Assembly: GCF_022763305.1 (NCBI RefSeq)
Contig: NZ_JALEGT010000041.1
Location: 62,001-126,000, forward strand
Reading direction: 5' to 3'
DNA from: Marivita sp.
GTDB taxonomy: Bacteria > Pseudomonadota > Alphaproteobacteria > Rhodobacterales > Rhodobacteraceae
Length of the DNA: 64,000 nt
Shown here: positions 16,669-27,131 of the stretch, in pieces
Layout of the letters: every line of letters begins with the position of its first letter
How positions within the stretch are numbered: position 1 is the first letter of the stretch
Position numbers and translations under genes: made by a program
The notes under the pieces: generated by a model
Database searches by the model: none
Seen by the model: the letters and a program-made list of their open reading frames with translations, nothing else
Told to the model about the DNA's origin: nothing

Positions 16669-19125
16669 ATGACCACACTTCGCTTTTCCGTCGACAACAT
16701 GAGCTGCGCCGGGTGTGCCGGGCGGGCGGAGCGGGCGCTTGCCGCAGCACCCGGTGTGTCCGAGGCCTCGGTCAACATCGCCAATCACATGGCGCAGGTT
16801 TCGGGTGACTTTTCCCCCGAGACCCTGCGCGCGGCCCTCAAGACGGCGGGCTATCCGGCGCGCGAAGCAACGCACCGCCTGACCATCGAAGGGATGACCT
16901 GCGCCTCCTGCACCGGTCGAGTCGAGCGCGCGCTGGAAGCCGTGCCGGGTGTTCTGTCGGCAAACGTGAACCTTGCCACCCAGACCGCCACCATTCGCAC
17001 ACTAGATGGCGCCGTCACCCTGGACACGCTGGCCGTAACCGTCACGGACGCCGGCTATCCGGCAAGACCGGTCGACGACGAAACGCCATCCGAACACCAC
17101 TCGGAAATCGAACCGCTCCGCCGCGATACGCTGATCGCGGGCGCGCTGACGCTGCCGGTGTTCGTGACCGAAATGGGTGGGCACCTCTATCCGCCGTTGC
17201 ATCACGCCATCATGGGCAGTCTCGGCATGCAAACCTTCTGGGTTCTGCAATTCCTTCTGATCACATTGGTTCTGGCGTGGCCTGGTCGCCGCTTTTTCCG
17301 CATCGGTTTGCCCCTGCTGGCCAAGGGCAGCCCGGACATGAACAGTCTTGTTGCGCTCGGCACTCTGGCGGCCTGGGGATATTCCACCATAGCCACTTTT
17401 TTCCCCGGCCTCCTGCCCGACGGCACACGCGCCGTCTATTTCGAGGCGGCGGGTGTCATTGTCACACTGATCCTCGCCGGTCGCTGGATGGAGGCCCGCG
17501 CAAAAGGGCGCACAGGCGCCGCCATCCGTCACCTGATCGGCCTGCGCCCTGATACGGTCCTGCTCTCGCGTGACGGCGAGTTCAGTGAAAGGCCCCTGTC
17601 CGAAGTCGCACTCGGCGACGTGATCAAGGTGCTGCCGGGTGGGCGCATCGCCGTGGATGGCATTGTGGTCGAGGGCGACGCGTTCGTTGATGAATCCATG
17701 ATCACCGGCGAACCCGTCCCGGTGGCAAAAACCAGCGACGATCCCGTGACCGGAGGCACGATCAACGGGCGCAAGGCTCTGATCTATCGCGCCACGGCAG
17801 TCGGGTCGAACACCGTGCTCGCGCGCATCATCGACATGGTTCAGACCGCGCAGGGCGCCAAACTCCCGATTCAGGCCCTCGCCGACAAGGTGGTACGCAT
17901 CTTCGTTCCCGTGGTTCTGGGCATCGCCGCGCTGACCGTCGCCGTCTGGCTGATCGTCGGCCCCGAACCCGCGCTCAGCCACGCGCTTGTTGCCGGGGTC
18001 GCGGTGCTGATCATCGCATGTCCCTGTGCCATGGGCCTGGCCACGCCCACCTCGATCATGGTCGGCACGGGGCGCGCTGCCGAACTCGGTGTGCTCTTCC
18101 GCAAGGGGGACGCCTTGCAACGGCTGGACAGCGCCAAGGTCATTGCCTTTGACAAGACCGGCACCCTGACCGAAGGCCGCCCGACCCTTGTAGATCAGCA
18201 CTGTGCACCCGGCTTCGACCGGACCGAGATGCTGCGCCTCGCCGCAGCCGTGGAACAGGGCTCCGACCATCCGATCGCGCGCGCGATCCTTGCCGCCGCA
18301 GCGGCGGACCTTCCCGAAGTGACGGAAAGCGAGACTTTCGCGGGCTATGGCCTGTCGGCCCATGTGGAAGGTCAGGCGGCGCTCGTCGGATCGGAACAGC
18401 ACCTGATCGAGAACGGTGTCGATACGAGCCCGCTCAGGGAGGCCATCGCGCAATACGCCGAACAGGGCAACAGCCTTGTCTGTCTCGCGCTCAACGGCCA
18501 TGCCGCCGCGGTATTCGCCGTGGCCGATCAGATCAAGCCCAGCGCACGGCCAGCCATCGACGCACTGCACGCGGCCGGGCTGAAGGTTGCGATGATCTCG
18601 GGCGACAACGCCGCTGCGGCGCAGGCCATCGCCCGGCAGCTGGGCATTGGTCATGTGACCGCAGGCGTCCGCCCCGATGGCAAGGTGGACGCGATCCGCG
18701 ACCTGCGCAGCCAATTTGGAACCGTGGCCTTTGTCGGAGACGGCATCAACGACGCCCCCGCGCTGGCCGAGGCCGACATTGGCCTTGCCATCGGCACGGG
18801 CACCGATGTTGCCATTGAGGCTGCGGACATCGTGCTCGCCTCGGGCCGTGTCTCGGGTGTCGTCAACGCCGTCGATGTCTCGCGTCAGACCATGCGCAAC
18901 ATCCGGCAGAATCTGTTCTGGGCCTTCGCCTACAACACTGCGCTGATTCCTGTGGCCGCAGGCGCGCTCTATCCCGCCTTCGGCCTGATGCTGTCGCCGA
19001 TGCTCGGGGCGGGAGCAATGGCGCTCAGCTCGGTCTTCGTGCTCAGCAACGCGTTGCGCCTGCGCAGGATCGCCCCGGCGCAGCAGGACACCCGCGACAC
19101 ACGTTACGTAGAGGCCCCGGCATGA
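16669..19125 (+). CDS. copA: Copper-exporting P1B-type ATPase
   Basis: Two N-terminal CxxC HMA domains (MSCAGC, MTCASC), CPC (IIACPCAMG), DKTGTLT, GDGINDAPAL. Confidence 0.94.
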   Translation: MTTLRFSVDNMSCAGCAGRAERALAAAPGVSEASVNIANHMAQVSGDFSPETLRAALKTAGYPAREATHRLTIEGMTCASCTGRVERALEAVPGVLSANVNLATQTATIRTLDGAVTLDTLAVTVTDAGYPARPVDDETPSEHHSEIEPLRRDTLIAGALTLPVFVTEMGGHLYPPLHHAIMGSLGMQTFWVLQFLLITLVLAWPGRRFFRIGLPLLAKGSPDMNSLVALGTLAAWGYSTIATFFPGLLPDGTRAVYFEAAGVIVTLILAGRWMEARAKGRTGAAIRHLIGLRPDTVLLSRDGEFSERPLSEVALGDVIKVLPGGRIAVDGIVVEGDAFVDESMITGEPVPVAKTSDDPVTGGTINGRKALIYRATAVGSNTVLARIIDMVQTAQGAKLPIQALADKVVRIFVPVVLGIAALTVAVWLIVGPEPALSHALVAGVAVLIIACPCAMGLATPTSIMVGTGRAAELGVLFRKGDALQRLDSAKVIAFDKTGTLTEGRPTLVDQHCAPGFDRTEMLRLAAAVEQGSDHPIARAILAAAAADLPEVTESETFAGYGLSAHVEGQAALVGSEQHLIENGVDTSPLREAIAQYAEQGNSLVCLALNGHAAAVFAVADQIKPSARPAIDALHAAGLKVAMISGDNAAAAQAIARQLGIGHVTAGVRPDGKVDAIRDLRSQFGTVAFVGDGINDAPALAEADIGLAIGTGTDVAIEAADIVLASGRVSGVVNAVDVSRQTMRNIRQNLFWAFAYNTALIPVAAGALYPAFGLMLSPMLGAGAMALSSVFVLSNALRLRRIAPAQQDTRDTRYVEAPA

Positions 19126-19514
19126 ATATCGGCGACGTTGCTCAGAAGGCGGGACTGCCGCCCAAGACCATCCGCTATTATGAAGATATCGGCCTGATCA
19201 CCCCATTGCGCGACACCAACGGATATCGCGTGTTCCGCGACAGTGACCTGCACAAGCTGGCCTTTCTCGGTCGCGCCCGCGCGCTTGGATTCACCATCGA
19301 GGACTGTCGCACCCTGCTGGCGCTTTACGAGGACAACACCCGCGCCAGTGCCGATGTAAAGGACCTGGCGCAGGCACATCTGGAGAAGATCGAGAACAAG
19401 ATCGAACAGCTCCAATCCATGCGCGATACCCTGTCCGAATTGGTGCACAGCTGTGCCGGGGACAACCGGCCCGACTGCCCGATCCTCAGCGATCTTGCGA
19501 CGGGCCAACACTGA
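19122..19514 (+). CDS. cueR: Cu(I)-responsive MerR-family regulator
   Basis: MNIGDVAQKAGLPPKTIRYYEDIGLI; C-terminal HSCAGDNRPDCPI metal-binding loop. Confidence 0.92.
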   Translation: MNIGDVAQKAGLPPKTIRYYEDIGLITPLRDTNGYRVFRDSDLHKLAFLGRARALGFTIEDCRTLLALYEDNTRASADVKDLAQAHLEKIENKIEQLQSMRDTLSELVHSCAGDNRPDCPILSDLATGQH

Positions 19515-19570
19515 TCCACCCTTGCGCTCCATAGGCGGAAAGCGGTTCAACCTCGTTTCGGCTGACCCTC

Positions 19571-20185
19571 TCAGGATCTGCGGGCGCGCAGCCAGAGCGA
19601 CCAGACCCGCCGGTCCAGCAGAACACGGACAAGCGCCAAGAGGATCAGACCGGACAGCGCTGCTTTGGACCAAGGCTCCATCGTGCCTTCGATCTGCACT
19701 GCGTGCAGAACGGTGAACACCACGGTGATGCTGACGAGGGTCGTGTGCAAACCCCGCCAAACCCGCAACCGTGTCGCCATGCGACGTCGCAATATGCCGA
19801 TCAGGCCAGCGGCAAGAACCGCCCACATGGCAATCACACCCCAGGTGGAAAAGAGCGCCGGTGACCGGAGCAAGAGTGCGTCCACCATGTCCGGCGGGCT
19901 GGTGATCCAAAGCCCCCCGACATGCACGATCACGACCACCACAAGCGCCACACCCAAGGCCCGATGGGTCTGGCGTCCGGCACGTCCGGTCAGGCCCGGC
20001 AGCCAACCGCCCACCAGCAGCGGTTGCACCAGCAGCAGTGCCATGCCGACCACCCCGGCGAAGCCAGCCAAGATATAGACCGGATCGCGCCACGCGATCA
20101 GCGGTGAGCCCAAGGCCAATGCGGCGGGACCGCCGGTCGCCAGCAGAAGCGCTCCCCATAGGCTGATCGCACGAACGCTTCGCAT
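19571..20185 (-). CDS. Ferric reductase-like transmembrane protein
   Basis: Multi-TM with paired histidines HRALGVALVVVVIVHV and LHTTLVSITVVFTVLHAV. Confidence 0.65.
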   Translation of the reverse strand: MRSVRAISLWGALLLATGGPAALALGSPLIAWRDPVYILAGFAGVVGMALLLVQPLLVGGWLPGLTGRAGRQTHRALGVALVVVVIVHVGGLWITSPPDMVDALLLRSPALFSTWGVIAMWAVLAAGLIGILRRRMATRLRVWRGLHTTLVSITVVFTVLHAVQIEGTMEPWSKAALSGLILLALVRVLLDRRVWSLWLRARRS

Positions 20186-20204
20186 CCTCAGCGATCCAGG
20201 TTCG

Positions 20205-20693
20205 TCACGCGGGCTGCAAGACGAAATGCGCGCTCAGGGTGGTGTCGCTGGCACGCGACATCACCGGGCGAAGGAACACGGTCTTGAACTCACCACTGTC
20301 ATAGGCAAGGTGCCCATGCGGTTGACCGAAGGCCGGGACGATCTGCGGCATCTCGAGCCGGAATTCGCCATTCGCATCCGTCAGGGTCGCACCGTGGCTG
20401 TGCCAATCGCGCTCATGGCCTTCGGTGGTATGGGCCCAGATCTGGATGCGCTGCCCCGGCAAGGGCGCCCCGTCTCCGGCACGACGCACGGTCCCGGTCA
20501 TCCAGAAGCCGCCGCCTCCGATCCTGTCGACGATGGGTGCACCGGGTCGGTAATTGTTCGATCCACCCCGCATGGACGCGGTTGGTGCAAGTCCGGCCGC
20601 CCGTGCCGGGACGGTCAACCCAGAACCAGCCATCAGCACCGCCGATGCGCCGAGTGTCACCATCGCGCGGCGGGTCAGTCGTGAAGATGCCAT
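20205..20693 (-). CDS. Tat-exported intradiol-dioxygenase/transthyretin-like protein
   Basis: SRLTRRAMVTLGASAVL signal; RRAGDGAPLPGQRIQIWAHTTEG...TLTDANGEFRLEMP. Confidence 0.55.
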   Translation of the reverse strand: MASSRLTRRAMVTLGASAVLMAGSGLTVPARAAGLAPTASMRGGSNNYRPGAPIVDRIGGGGFWMTGTVRRAGDGAPLPGQRIQIWAHTTEGHERDWHSHGATLTDANGEFRLEMPQIVPAFGQPHGHLAYDSGEFKTVFLRPVMSRASDTTLSAHFVLQPA

Positions 20694-21040
20694 GTCATGC
20701 CTCCTCTTCCGGCAGCAGAAACGCTGCATATCCGACAAGCGGGCAGTGACGCCCGCGTCAAAGCCATTTCAGTCTACATCAGATTAGAGCGTCCCGCTGA
20801 TCCGGACATTCCAACCCACGCCTTCGTGATTCAGCAAGTGCCGCCATTGACCGAGGAAAGGCCTCACACGCGGAAATCCGCCCGGGTCTCCGACTGGAAT
20901 GCGGTGAACACGCCGGATCCACCTGAATTACGCTATCCTGAATTGTTCCCCACCCCACGAAACAACCTTAAGGCTTGGCGCAGGTCAGTGAATGGGTTGG
21001 TGTGGAGATGTTGTCAAACACCCCATTAAGGAGAAAACAC

Positions 21041-21760
21041 GTGGCCAAATCTGCTCACCTAGACATGATGAAATTCTTCAGCACATGTCTGTACATGCTT
21101 GAGGAACGGGGCATCACCGTACAGGATTCCTCGGATTTCCGGGAATGCGAGGACCGGATGCGCGCCATCGGGAAGAATTCGATCACCCCGATGATCTCGT
21201 CCGAGCACAATGATCTGTCCAAGGACAATGCCGGATGGCTGATCCTTCAGAAGGATGGTCAGGATATCGGCGGAGTCGCCGCACGACACGACCGGCTTGT
21301 GACGGAAACGCTGTCAGGCTTCTGGTCACGCAGCTATGGCAGATTGTACAAGGGCCAGGGGCACTTGCGGGTTGTCTCGGATGAACGTCGTCCCTGCGAC
21401 GAGATCTCGGGCAGCGTGATCTACATGGGCGAATTCTTCATCGCGGAAAGAATGCGCGGATCGCGCCATCTTCTGTCGCTATATACCCACCTGCTCTTTG
21501 CCTATTGCCAACTGCGCTGGCATGCCGACTGGCTCTATGCCTTCGTCCGTGCCGATGATGCGCGACTGGGCTATGCCACCGAATACGGGTTCACGCGGCA
21601 ATACCCCGGCGCGCATGTCTGGGGCGTGCTGCCCAAGGGACGAGCAACCGGCGAATATCTCGTGGCGATCCAGTCAGGCGAACTGGCCGATATGGCAACC
21701 TATTTCAACCTTCACCCGTCGGTCCTCCTGGGAGTCGATTCGCTCAAGAGGGTCGAATAG
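21041..21760 (+). CDS. Conserved hypothetical, possible GNAT-fold protein
   Basis: GTG start with SD aaggag; VIYMGEFFIAERMRGSRHLLSLYTHLLFAYCQLRWHADWLYAFV. Confidence 0.45.
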   Translation: MAKSAHLDMMKFFSTCLYMLEERGITVQDSSDFRECEDRMRAIGKNSITPMISSEHNDLSKDNAGWLILQKDGQDIGGVAARHDRLVTETLSGFWSRSYGRLYKGQGHLRVVSDERRPCDEISGSVIYMGEFFIAERMRGSRHLLSLYTHLLFAYCQLRWHADWLYAFVRADDARLGYATEYGFTRQYPGAHVWGVLPKGRATGEYLVAIQSGELADMATYFNLHPSVLLGVDSLKRVE

Positions 21761-22506
21761 TTCAGAACGAACAGGGTGCCCGAGGCATCCTTGACGGGGA
21801 GCATGAGGCGAACGAAGCTGACTTCGACGGTTTCGTTCGTCTCGGGGAAGGGGACGATCCGTTTCAGCGGTGTGATCATCCCGACACCGGAATGCGCGAC
21901 CGACCTGATCTGACCGTTCAATTCGGCAAGATCGGATGTGCTCAGTGTTTCCAGAAACCGTTCCAACCGGGTGCTTTCGGTCGACCCCAGCGTGGTCGCC
22001 GACAGGCCCAACGCACCAACATGGTGAATGCGCGGAATGGACGTCAACGCCTCGGCCGCGCTGACCAGATCGAAATGCGGCGCGATCTGATCGCTGCGGG
22101 ACAGATCGCCATCGGTCTCTTTCCACCAGGAAATGATCGAATCCAGCGTCGGCCGATCCCCCATCCGGTCCAGCGACCGTTCCGTCGCCTTGAACACGGC
22201 GGACAGCAATCGCGCCGCCTGACGATCAACCTCCTGAACCGGCAACGCCTCGAATTGCTGTTGGAGATGGTCGTTCCTGTCGCGCAAGAGAACATCGACC
22301 GAGACTCCCAAAGCGTCGGCCACGCGCACGGGCGCGGCAAGGCTGGGCAGGGATCCGCCCTGCATGATTTCGGTGATTGCGCTGTCCGTCTCGAATCCCG
22401 CGCGCAGCGACAGCTCTGCCTCGGTCAGGTTCTGCGACCTCATGATGCTGTGCAGATTTGCCCTGAAATTGTCCAGAACCTCCAGTTCCGTGATGCGTGA
22501 GATCAT
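21712..22506 (-). CDS. HTH regulator with C-terminal sensory-like region
   Basis: FRANLHSIMRSQNLTEAELSLRAGFETDSAITEIMQGGSLPSLAAPVRVADALGVSVDVLL. Confidence 0.65.
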   Translation of the reverse strand: MISRITELEVLDNFRANLHSIMRSQNLTEAELSLRAGFETDSAITEIMQGGSLPSLAAPVRVADALGVSVDVLLRDRNDHLQQQFEALPVQEVDRQAARLLSAVFKATERSLDRMGDRPTLDSIISWWKETDGDLSRSDQIAPHFDLVSAAEALTSIPRIHHVGALGLSATTLGSTESTRLERFLETLSTSDLAELNGQIRSVAHSGVGMITPLKRIVPFPETNETVEVSFVRLMLPVKDASGTLFVLNYSTLLSESTPRRTDG

Positions 22507-22676
22507 AGTGTGGTCCAGTTGTTACAGCGTGCACTCAAACCCCCACTCACAGGTAACGTCGCGCCAGTGGTGTGTATAGCCAAAATGCAGCCTAAAGCTG
22601 TTTTAATCGTGAATAAGGCCTTGGAACCACGTTTCTTTTGCACACAACAACGCAGAAAGATATTCCTGCAGGCGCC

Positions 22677-24098
22677 TTAGCTCGCCAACACATTCCTGAA
22701 CTGCCAGGGATCACTTTCGTCGATATCTTCGGGGAAATGCTCCCAGCGATCCTGCAGCGGCGTCCAGTCCGTGTAATGCGCCTCGACCGGCCCCAGATAA
22801 GGGCGTTGCACCTCGAGACAGCGCACGTGATCCATTTCATCGGTTTCCACGATCCCCGCCAGCGGGTTTTCAAGAGCCCAGACCATGCCCGCCAACACGG
22901 CACTTGTCACCTGCATGCCCGTGGCGTTCTGATAGGGGGCAAGGTCGCGCGTTTCCGCGTTGGACAGGCGCGATCCATACCAGAGCGCGTTCTTCTCGTG
23001 CCCGTAGAGCAACACCCCCAGCTCGTCGATGCCTTCGACGATCTCGTCCTCGGTCAGGATGTGGTGTGCCGTCTGCTGCTTGCCCGAGCCGAACATCTCG
23101 TGCAGCGACAGCACCGCGTCATCGCAGGGATGATAGGCATAGTGGCAAGTCGGGCGATAGTCCGGCGCGTCCGGCGCGCCGACGGTATAGTAGTCCGAAA
23201 TCGAAATCGCCTCGTTATGGGTCACGAGAAAACCGAACTGCGGCCCCGGCGTCGGACACCAAGTGTGCACCCGCGTGATCGCACCGGGCCGCTCGAGCCA
23301 GATCGCGGCCTTGCAGCCGGTCTCGTGGGTGTGGCCGTTCTCGGGGAACCAGGTTTCGTGTGTGCCCCAGCCCAGCTCGGCGGGTTGAAACCCTTCGGCG
23401 ATAAAGCCCTCCACCGACCATGTGTTCACGAACACGTTGCGCGGGCGCGGTTGGCGTCGCGCCTGCGTGTCGCGCTCGGCCACATGCACCCCCTTGACGC
23501 CAAGCGACTGCATGAGCCGAGCCCATCCGTCGCGATCCTGCGGCACGGCGACCTCGTGCCCCGTGTCCCTTGCCAACGTGAGCAAGGCCTCCTTGACGAA
23601 CCACGACACCATTCCCGGATTGGCACCACAGCAGCTTACCGCTGTCGGACCACCCGGATTGGCGGCTTTTTCCGTGCGCACCGCCTGCCTCAACGCGTAA
23701 TTCGTCCGCGCTGCATTGTCGGGCGTGTCGAAATAGAACCCCGCCCACGGCTCAACCACGGTGTCGATATAAAGCACCCCAAGTTCACGGCAGAACCGCA
23801 TCAGGTCCAACGACGAGGTATCCACCGACAGGTTCACGCAAAAACCCGTCCCCTCGGCAAACAACTCCCCCAGCACCTCACGATAGTTTTCGGCGGTCAA
23901 CGCGATCTGCATATGGTTGATCTTGTGCTGTCGCAGGAAATTCGCCTGTCCCTGATCCGGCTCGATCACGGTAAACTTGTCGGCTTCATATTCGAAATGC
24001 CGCTCGATCAGGGGCCACGTCCCCTTCCCGATGGACCCGAACCCGATCATCACGATCGGCCCGTCGATACGCCCATATACGGGATGGTTCTGTGTCAT
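22677..24098 (-). CDS. hss: Homospermidine synthase
   Basis: GRIDGPIVMIGFGSIGKGTWPLIERHFEYE...GANPGMVSWFVKEALL. Confidence 0.9.
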   Translation of the reverse strand: MTQNHPVYGRIDGPIVMIGFGSIGKGTWPLIERHFEYEADKFTVIEPDQGQANFLRQHKINHMQIALTAENYREVLGELFAEGTGFCVNLSVDTSSLDLMRFCRELGVLYIDTVVEPWAGFYFDTPDNAARTNYALRQAVRTEKAANPGGPTAVSCCGANPGMVSWFVKEALLTLARDTGHEVAVPQDRDGWARLMQSLGVKGVHVAERDTQARRQPRPRNVFVNTWSVEGFIAEGFQPAELGWGTHETWFPENGHTHETGCKAAIWLERPGAITRVHTWCPTPGPQFGFLVTHNEAISISDYYTVGAPDAPDYRPTCHYAYHPCDDAVLSLHEMFGSGKQQTAHHILTEDEIVEGIDELGVLLYGHEKNALWYGSRLSNAETRDLAPYQNATGMQVTSAVLAGMVWALENPLAGIVETDEMDHVRCLEVQRPYLGPVEAHYTDWTPLQDRWEHFPEDIDESDPWQFRNVLAS

Positions 24099-24469
24099 GA
24101 TCTGCCCTCACCAATCGCGCGCCGAAACCGACGTGCATACCGCAATGTAATGCCCGCGTCCGACGAAGTCCAAGTTGGAGCGTCAAACAAAGCAAAATGC
24201 AAAAACCATGGTTCCCGCAGTCAAATGGTGGTCTTTAAAGTGCGCATACGACACAGGATCGGCCAGATTTTGCCGAACCATCCGTCTCACAACTTGCAGA
24301 ACGTTCAAGGCATGTTAGGGCAAGCGCGAAATAAGACGTCAGTAACACGCTTGGGCACAGACGAGCAGCAAAATGTCGGACTGGGTGAATGACACCCGGG
24401 CCTTCAGGACACGCCTCCAAGCCAATACGCCATCCCACGTCTTCGTGACTAATTGCGGCATGACGCCAG

Positions 24470-26055
24470 TTGACGGTGCAGCCCGGACCGAAAAGTGACA
24501 ATCAGACCGTGTCTACGACCACAGGCATGAACAATACGCCCAAGGGCCCTGTGACCATCTTGGGAGACGCATATGTCGGCGAAACGCTGATTGCGCGCCC
24601 CAATGGTATCGGCGATGCCGACGGCATCGATTATTTGACCGAAACCTTTCAATGGCTTCGGGACGGGACCGCAATCCAAGGCGCAACAGGCCGAACTTAT
24701 GACGTTACATTGGCCGATGTCGGTACACAGCTGAGCATTCGGTACACTTATTTCGATTTCGGCGGCACGTTGGAAATACTGACAAGTGATCCCGAACCTG
24801 CCGTCCCACCGGCGGCACGCCAATTCCTGTCGACACGGGACCCTATAATCCGTTGATGATCCTTGGTGAGGCAGTCGTCGGCGATACCCTGACGGCGCGC
24901 CCCAATGCGGTCACTGATCCAAATGGGATCGACTCTCAGTCGATTGGCTTTCAATGGTTGCGTGATGGCAACCCGATTCCAGGTGCCACGGCCCAAGCCT
25001 ACGACGTAACCGATTCAGACATTGGTGCGGAAATCTCGGTCGAATTTACCTATGTCGATCTCCTGGGTACAGCGCGCTCCCTGACAAGCAACCCAAAGGC
25101 CGAGGTGCCGGTGCCGGTCCTCGAGGAGGTCCCGCCCACACCGCCCATCGACGAGACACCGTCCGATCTTCTGAATGGCACCTCCGACGCCGACGCACTC
25201 CGAGCGGCTTCGGGCCTCAAGCGCATCAACGGACTGGACGACACAGATACGGTCTATTTCGAAGGACACCAGTCGAACTATACGGTGACCATCTCTGGCG
25301 ACACCGTGTCGGTTTCAGATCACCGGTACAACGGCCTTGGGACAATTGCCCTCGACAGCATAGAACTGATCGACTTCACGACGGAACTGCCCGAATTCGA
25401 CGGACCATTCGACCTGCGGACCTTTGGCGGGCTATCAGGGCTCGAGGCTGCGGCGGTCGAAGATTTGATCGAAATCTACATTGCTTATTTTGATCGCGCA
25501 CCTGACGCCGTTGGTCTGAATTTTTGGGGGTCTGCTTTTGCAAACGGACTCTCGCTTGACGAAATTGCGGCGCTCTTTGCGGACCAGGACGAGACCCGCG
25601 CGACGTATCCGGAAGGGACATCAAGCAGTGAGTTTGCAAGTTCGGTCTATTCCAACGTGCTGGGCAGAAACCCGGACATCGCCGGGCTGGCCTTTTGGAC
25701 CGAAGCGCTCGACTCGCGAACAGTCTCGCGCGACCAGTTGATCATTCAGATGCTGGAAGGTGCACGAGCACCGCTCAAGATCGATCGCGGGCATGAATTC
25801 GTCAGCCAGCAAATTGCAGATCAACAATACCTCGACAGCAAGATCGATATCGGCGCGTTCTTTGCGGTGCACAGAGGGTTGACCGACGTTACCCAAGCGG
25901 AGGTGGTAATGGATCTTTACGACGGCACGACCTCGGGATTGATCGCTGCTGTAGATGCCATCGACACCTACTACGATGATGCACAGAACCCGTTTGATGG
26001 AGGAGCGTTTCTGCTTCAGATCGTCGGCTTGCTCGACAGCCCGTTCCTCGACTGA
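24470..26055 (+). pseudogene. DUF4214 repeat-containing protein gene split by a frameshift (ORFs 24470-24856 and 24853-26055)
   Basis: Two tandem homologous repeats (ILGDAYVGETLIARPN...QWLRDG and ILGEAVVGDTLTARPN...QWLRDG) in different frames; C-term IYIAYFDRAPDAVGLNFW and SSVYSNVLGRNPDIAGLAFW. Confidence 0.6.
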
Positions 26056-26058
26056 CCG

Positions 26059-26958
26059 TCAGGCGATCACCCGGTCTGACAGCGCGTCGGCCAGGAAGTC
26101 GAAGACGACACGCATGCGCCGGTTCGACAGGATATCCCGGTGTGCTGTCAGCCAGATCGGGAATTTGACCTCCGGCAGATCGGGCGAGGCACGCGTGACG
26201 GCAGGATCGGCATCGCCGATCCGCGCGTCGATCACGGCAACGCCCAAGCCCTGCCGCATCATCTCCCACATCGCAAGGTAGCTCGTGCACTCATAAGCCA
26301 CGGCCTCGACCGGGATCGGCACACCCAACCCCTGCATCGCGCGGACGAAATCCTCGGCCGGACCGGGCGCAATGACACCAAGCCGGGTCCAGTCGTGCGC
26401 ATCCGTGATCAGGCCCTTTTGATGGATCAGCTCGCGGGCCGCGAAGACCGTCGCACTTGCGTCGGGCAGACGTCGTGCGACAAGATCGGGCTCTTTTGGG
26501 CGAAAGTTGCGCAGGGCGATATCGGCCTCGCGGCGCATCAGGTCGGTCGCCTGATTGTCCGCAACGATCCGCAGGATGATCCCGGGCTCTTTTGCGCGCA
26601 AACGCTTGAGAATCGGCGGTAACAGCAAACCGGCATAGGCATCCGATGCGGAAATCGTGACAGGTCCGGACAGACCGTCGGATTGGCCATGAGCTGCAAT
26701 GGAAAGCGCCATCGCGGCCTCTCCCATCTTTCGGGCATGAGCGACAAGCTCGGCTCCGGCCGGAGTTAGTTCCAACCCGCGCCCGAACCGTTCGAAAAGC
26801 ACCACACCCAATTCGGTCTGCAGGGCGTCCACCTGCCGGCCCAGCGTCGGCTGCGCCAGCCCAAGCGCCCGTGCCGCAGCGGACAGCGATCCTTCCTCAG
26901 CGGTCACGAGAAACGCGCGCACCCGGTTCCAATCAAAAGTGACAGACGACCAATCCAT
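26059..26958 (-). CDS. LysR-family transcriptional regulator
   Basis: FDWNRVRAFLVTAEEGSLSAAARALGLAQPTLGRQVDALQTELGVVLFERFGR. Confidence 0.93.
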   Translation of the reverse strand: MDWSSVTFDWNRVRAFLVTAEEGSLSAAARALGLAQPTLGRQVDALQTELGVVLFERFGRGLELTPAGAELVAHARKMGEAAMALSIAAHGQSDGLSGPVTISASDAYAGLLLPPILKRLRAKEPGIILRIVADNQATDLMRREADIALRNFRPKEPDLVARRLPDASATVFAARELIHQKGLITDAHDWTRLGVIAPGPAEDFVRAMQGLGVPIPVEAVAYECTSYLAMWEMMRQGLGVAVIDARIGDADPAVTRASPDLPEVKFPIWLTAHRDILSNRRMRVVFDFLADALSDRVIA

Positions 26959-27131
26959 GCAAAATTGCATATCAGAAATAGATATCTCGTCAATTTTGTT
27001 GATGCGATCCCTCGCATATAGTCCCGTCAGTCGCCTTGAGATGCGGCACGCCCATCACACCGCCTTCTCACAACGGACATTTGCCTCGCAGCTGTCCGAC
27101 CCAACCGTATTGCCGCAAGAAAGGACTTCCG

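Noticed and set aside
17002-18714. 570-aa minus-strand ORF
   Set aside because: Antisense shadow of copA.
22638-24392. 584-aa plus-strand ORF
   Set aside because: Antisense shadow of homospermidine synthase.
24800-24860. Programmed ribosomal frameshift in the DUF4214 gene
   Set aside because: No slippery heptamer or downstream structure evident; simple indel is more likely.
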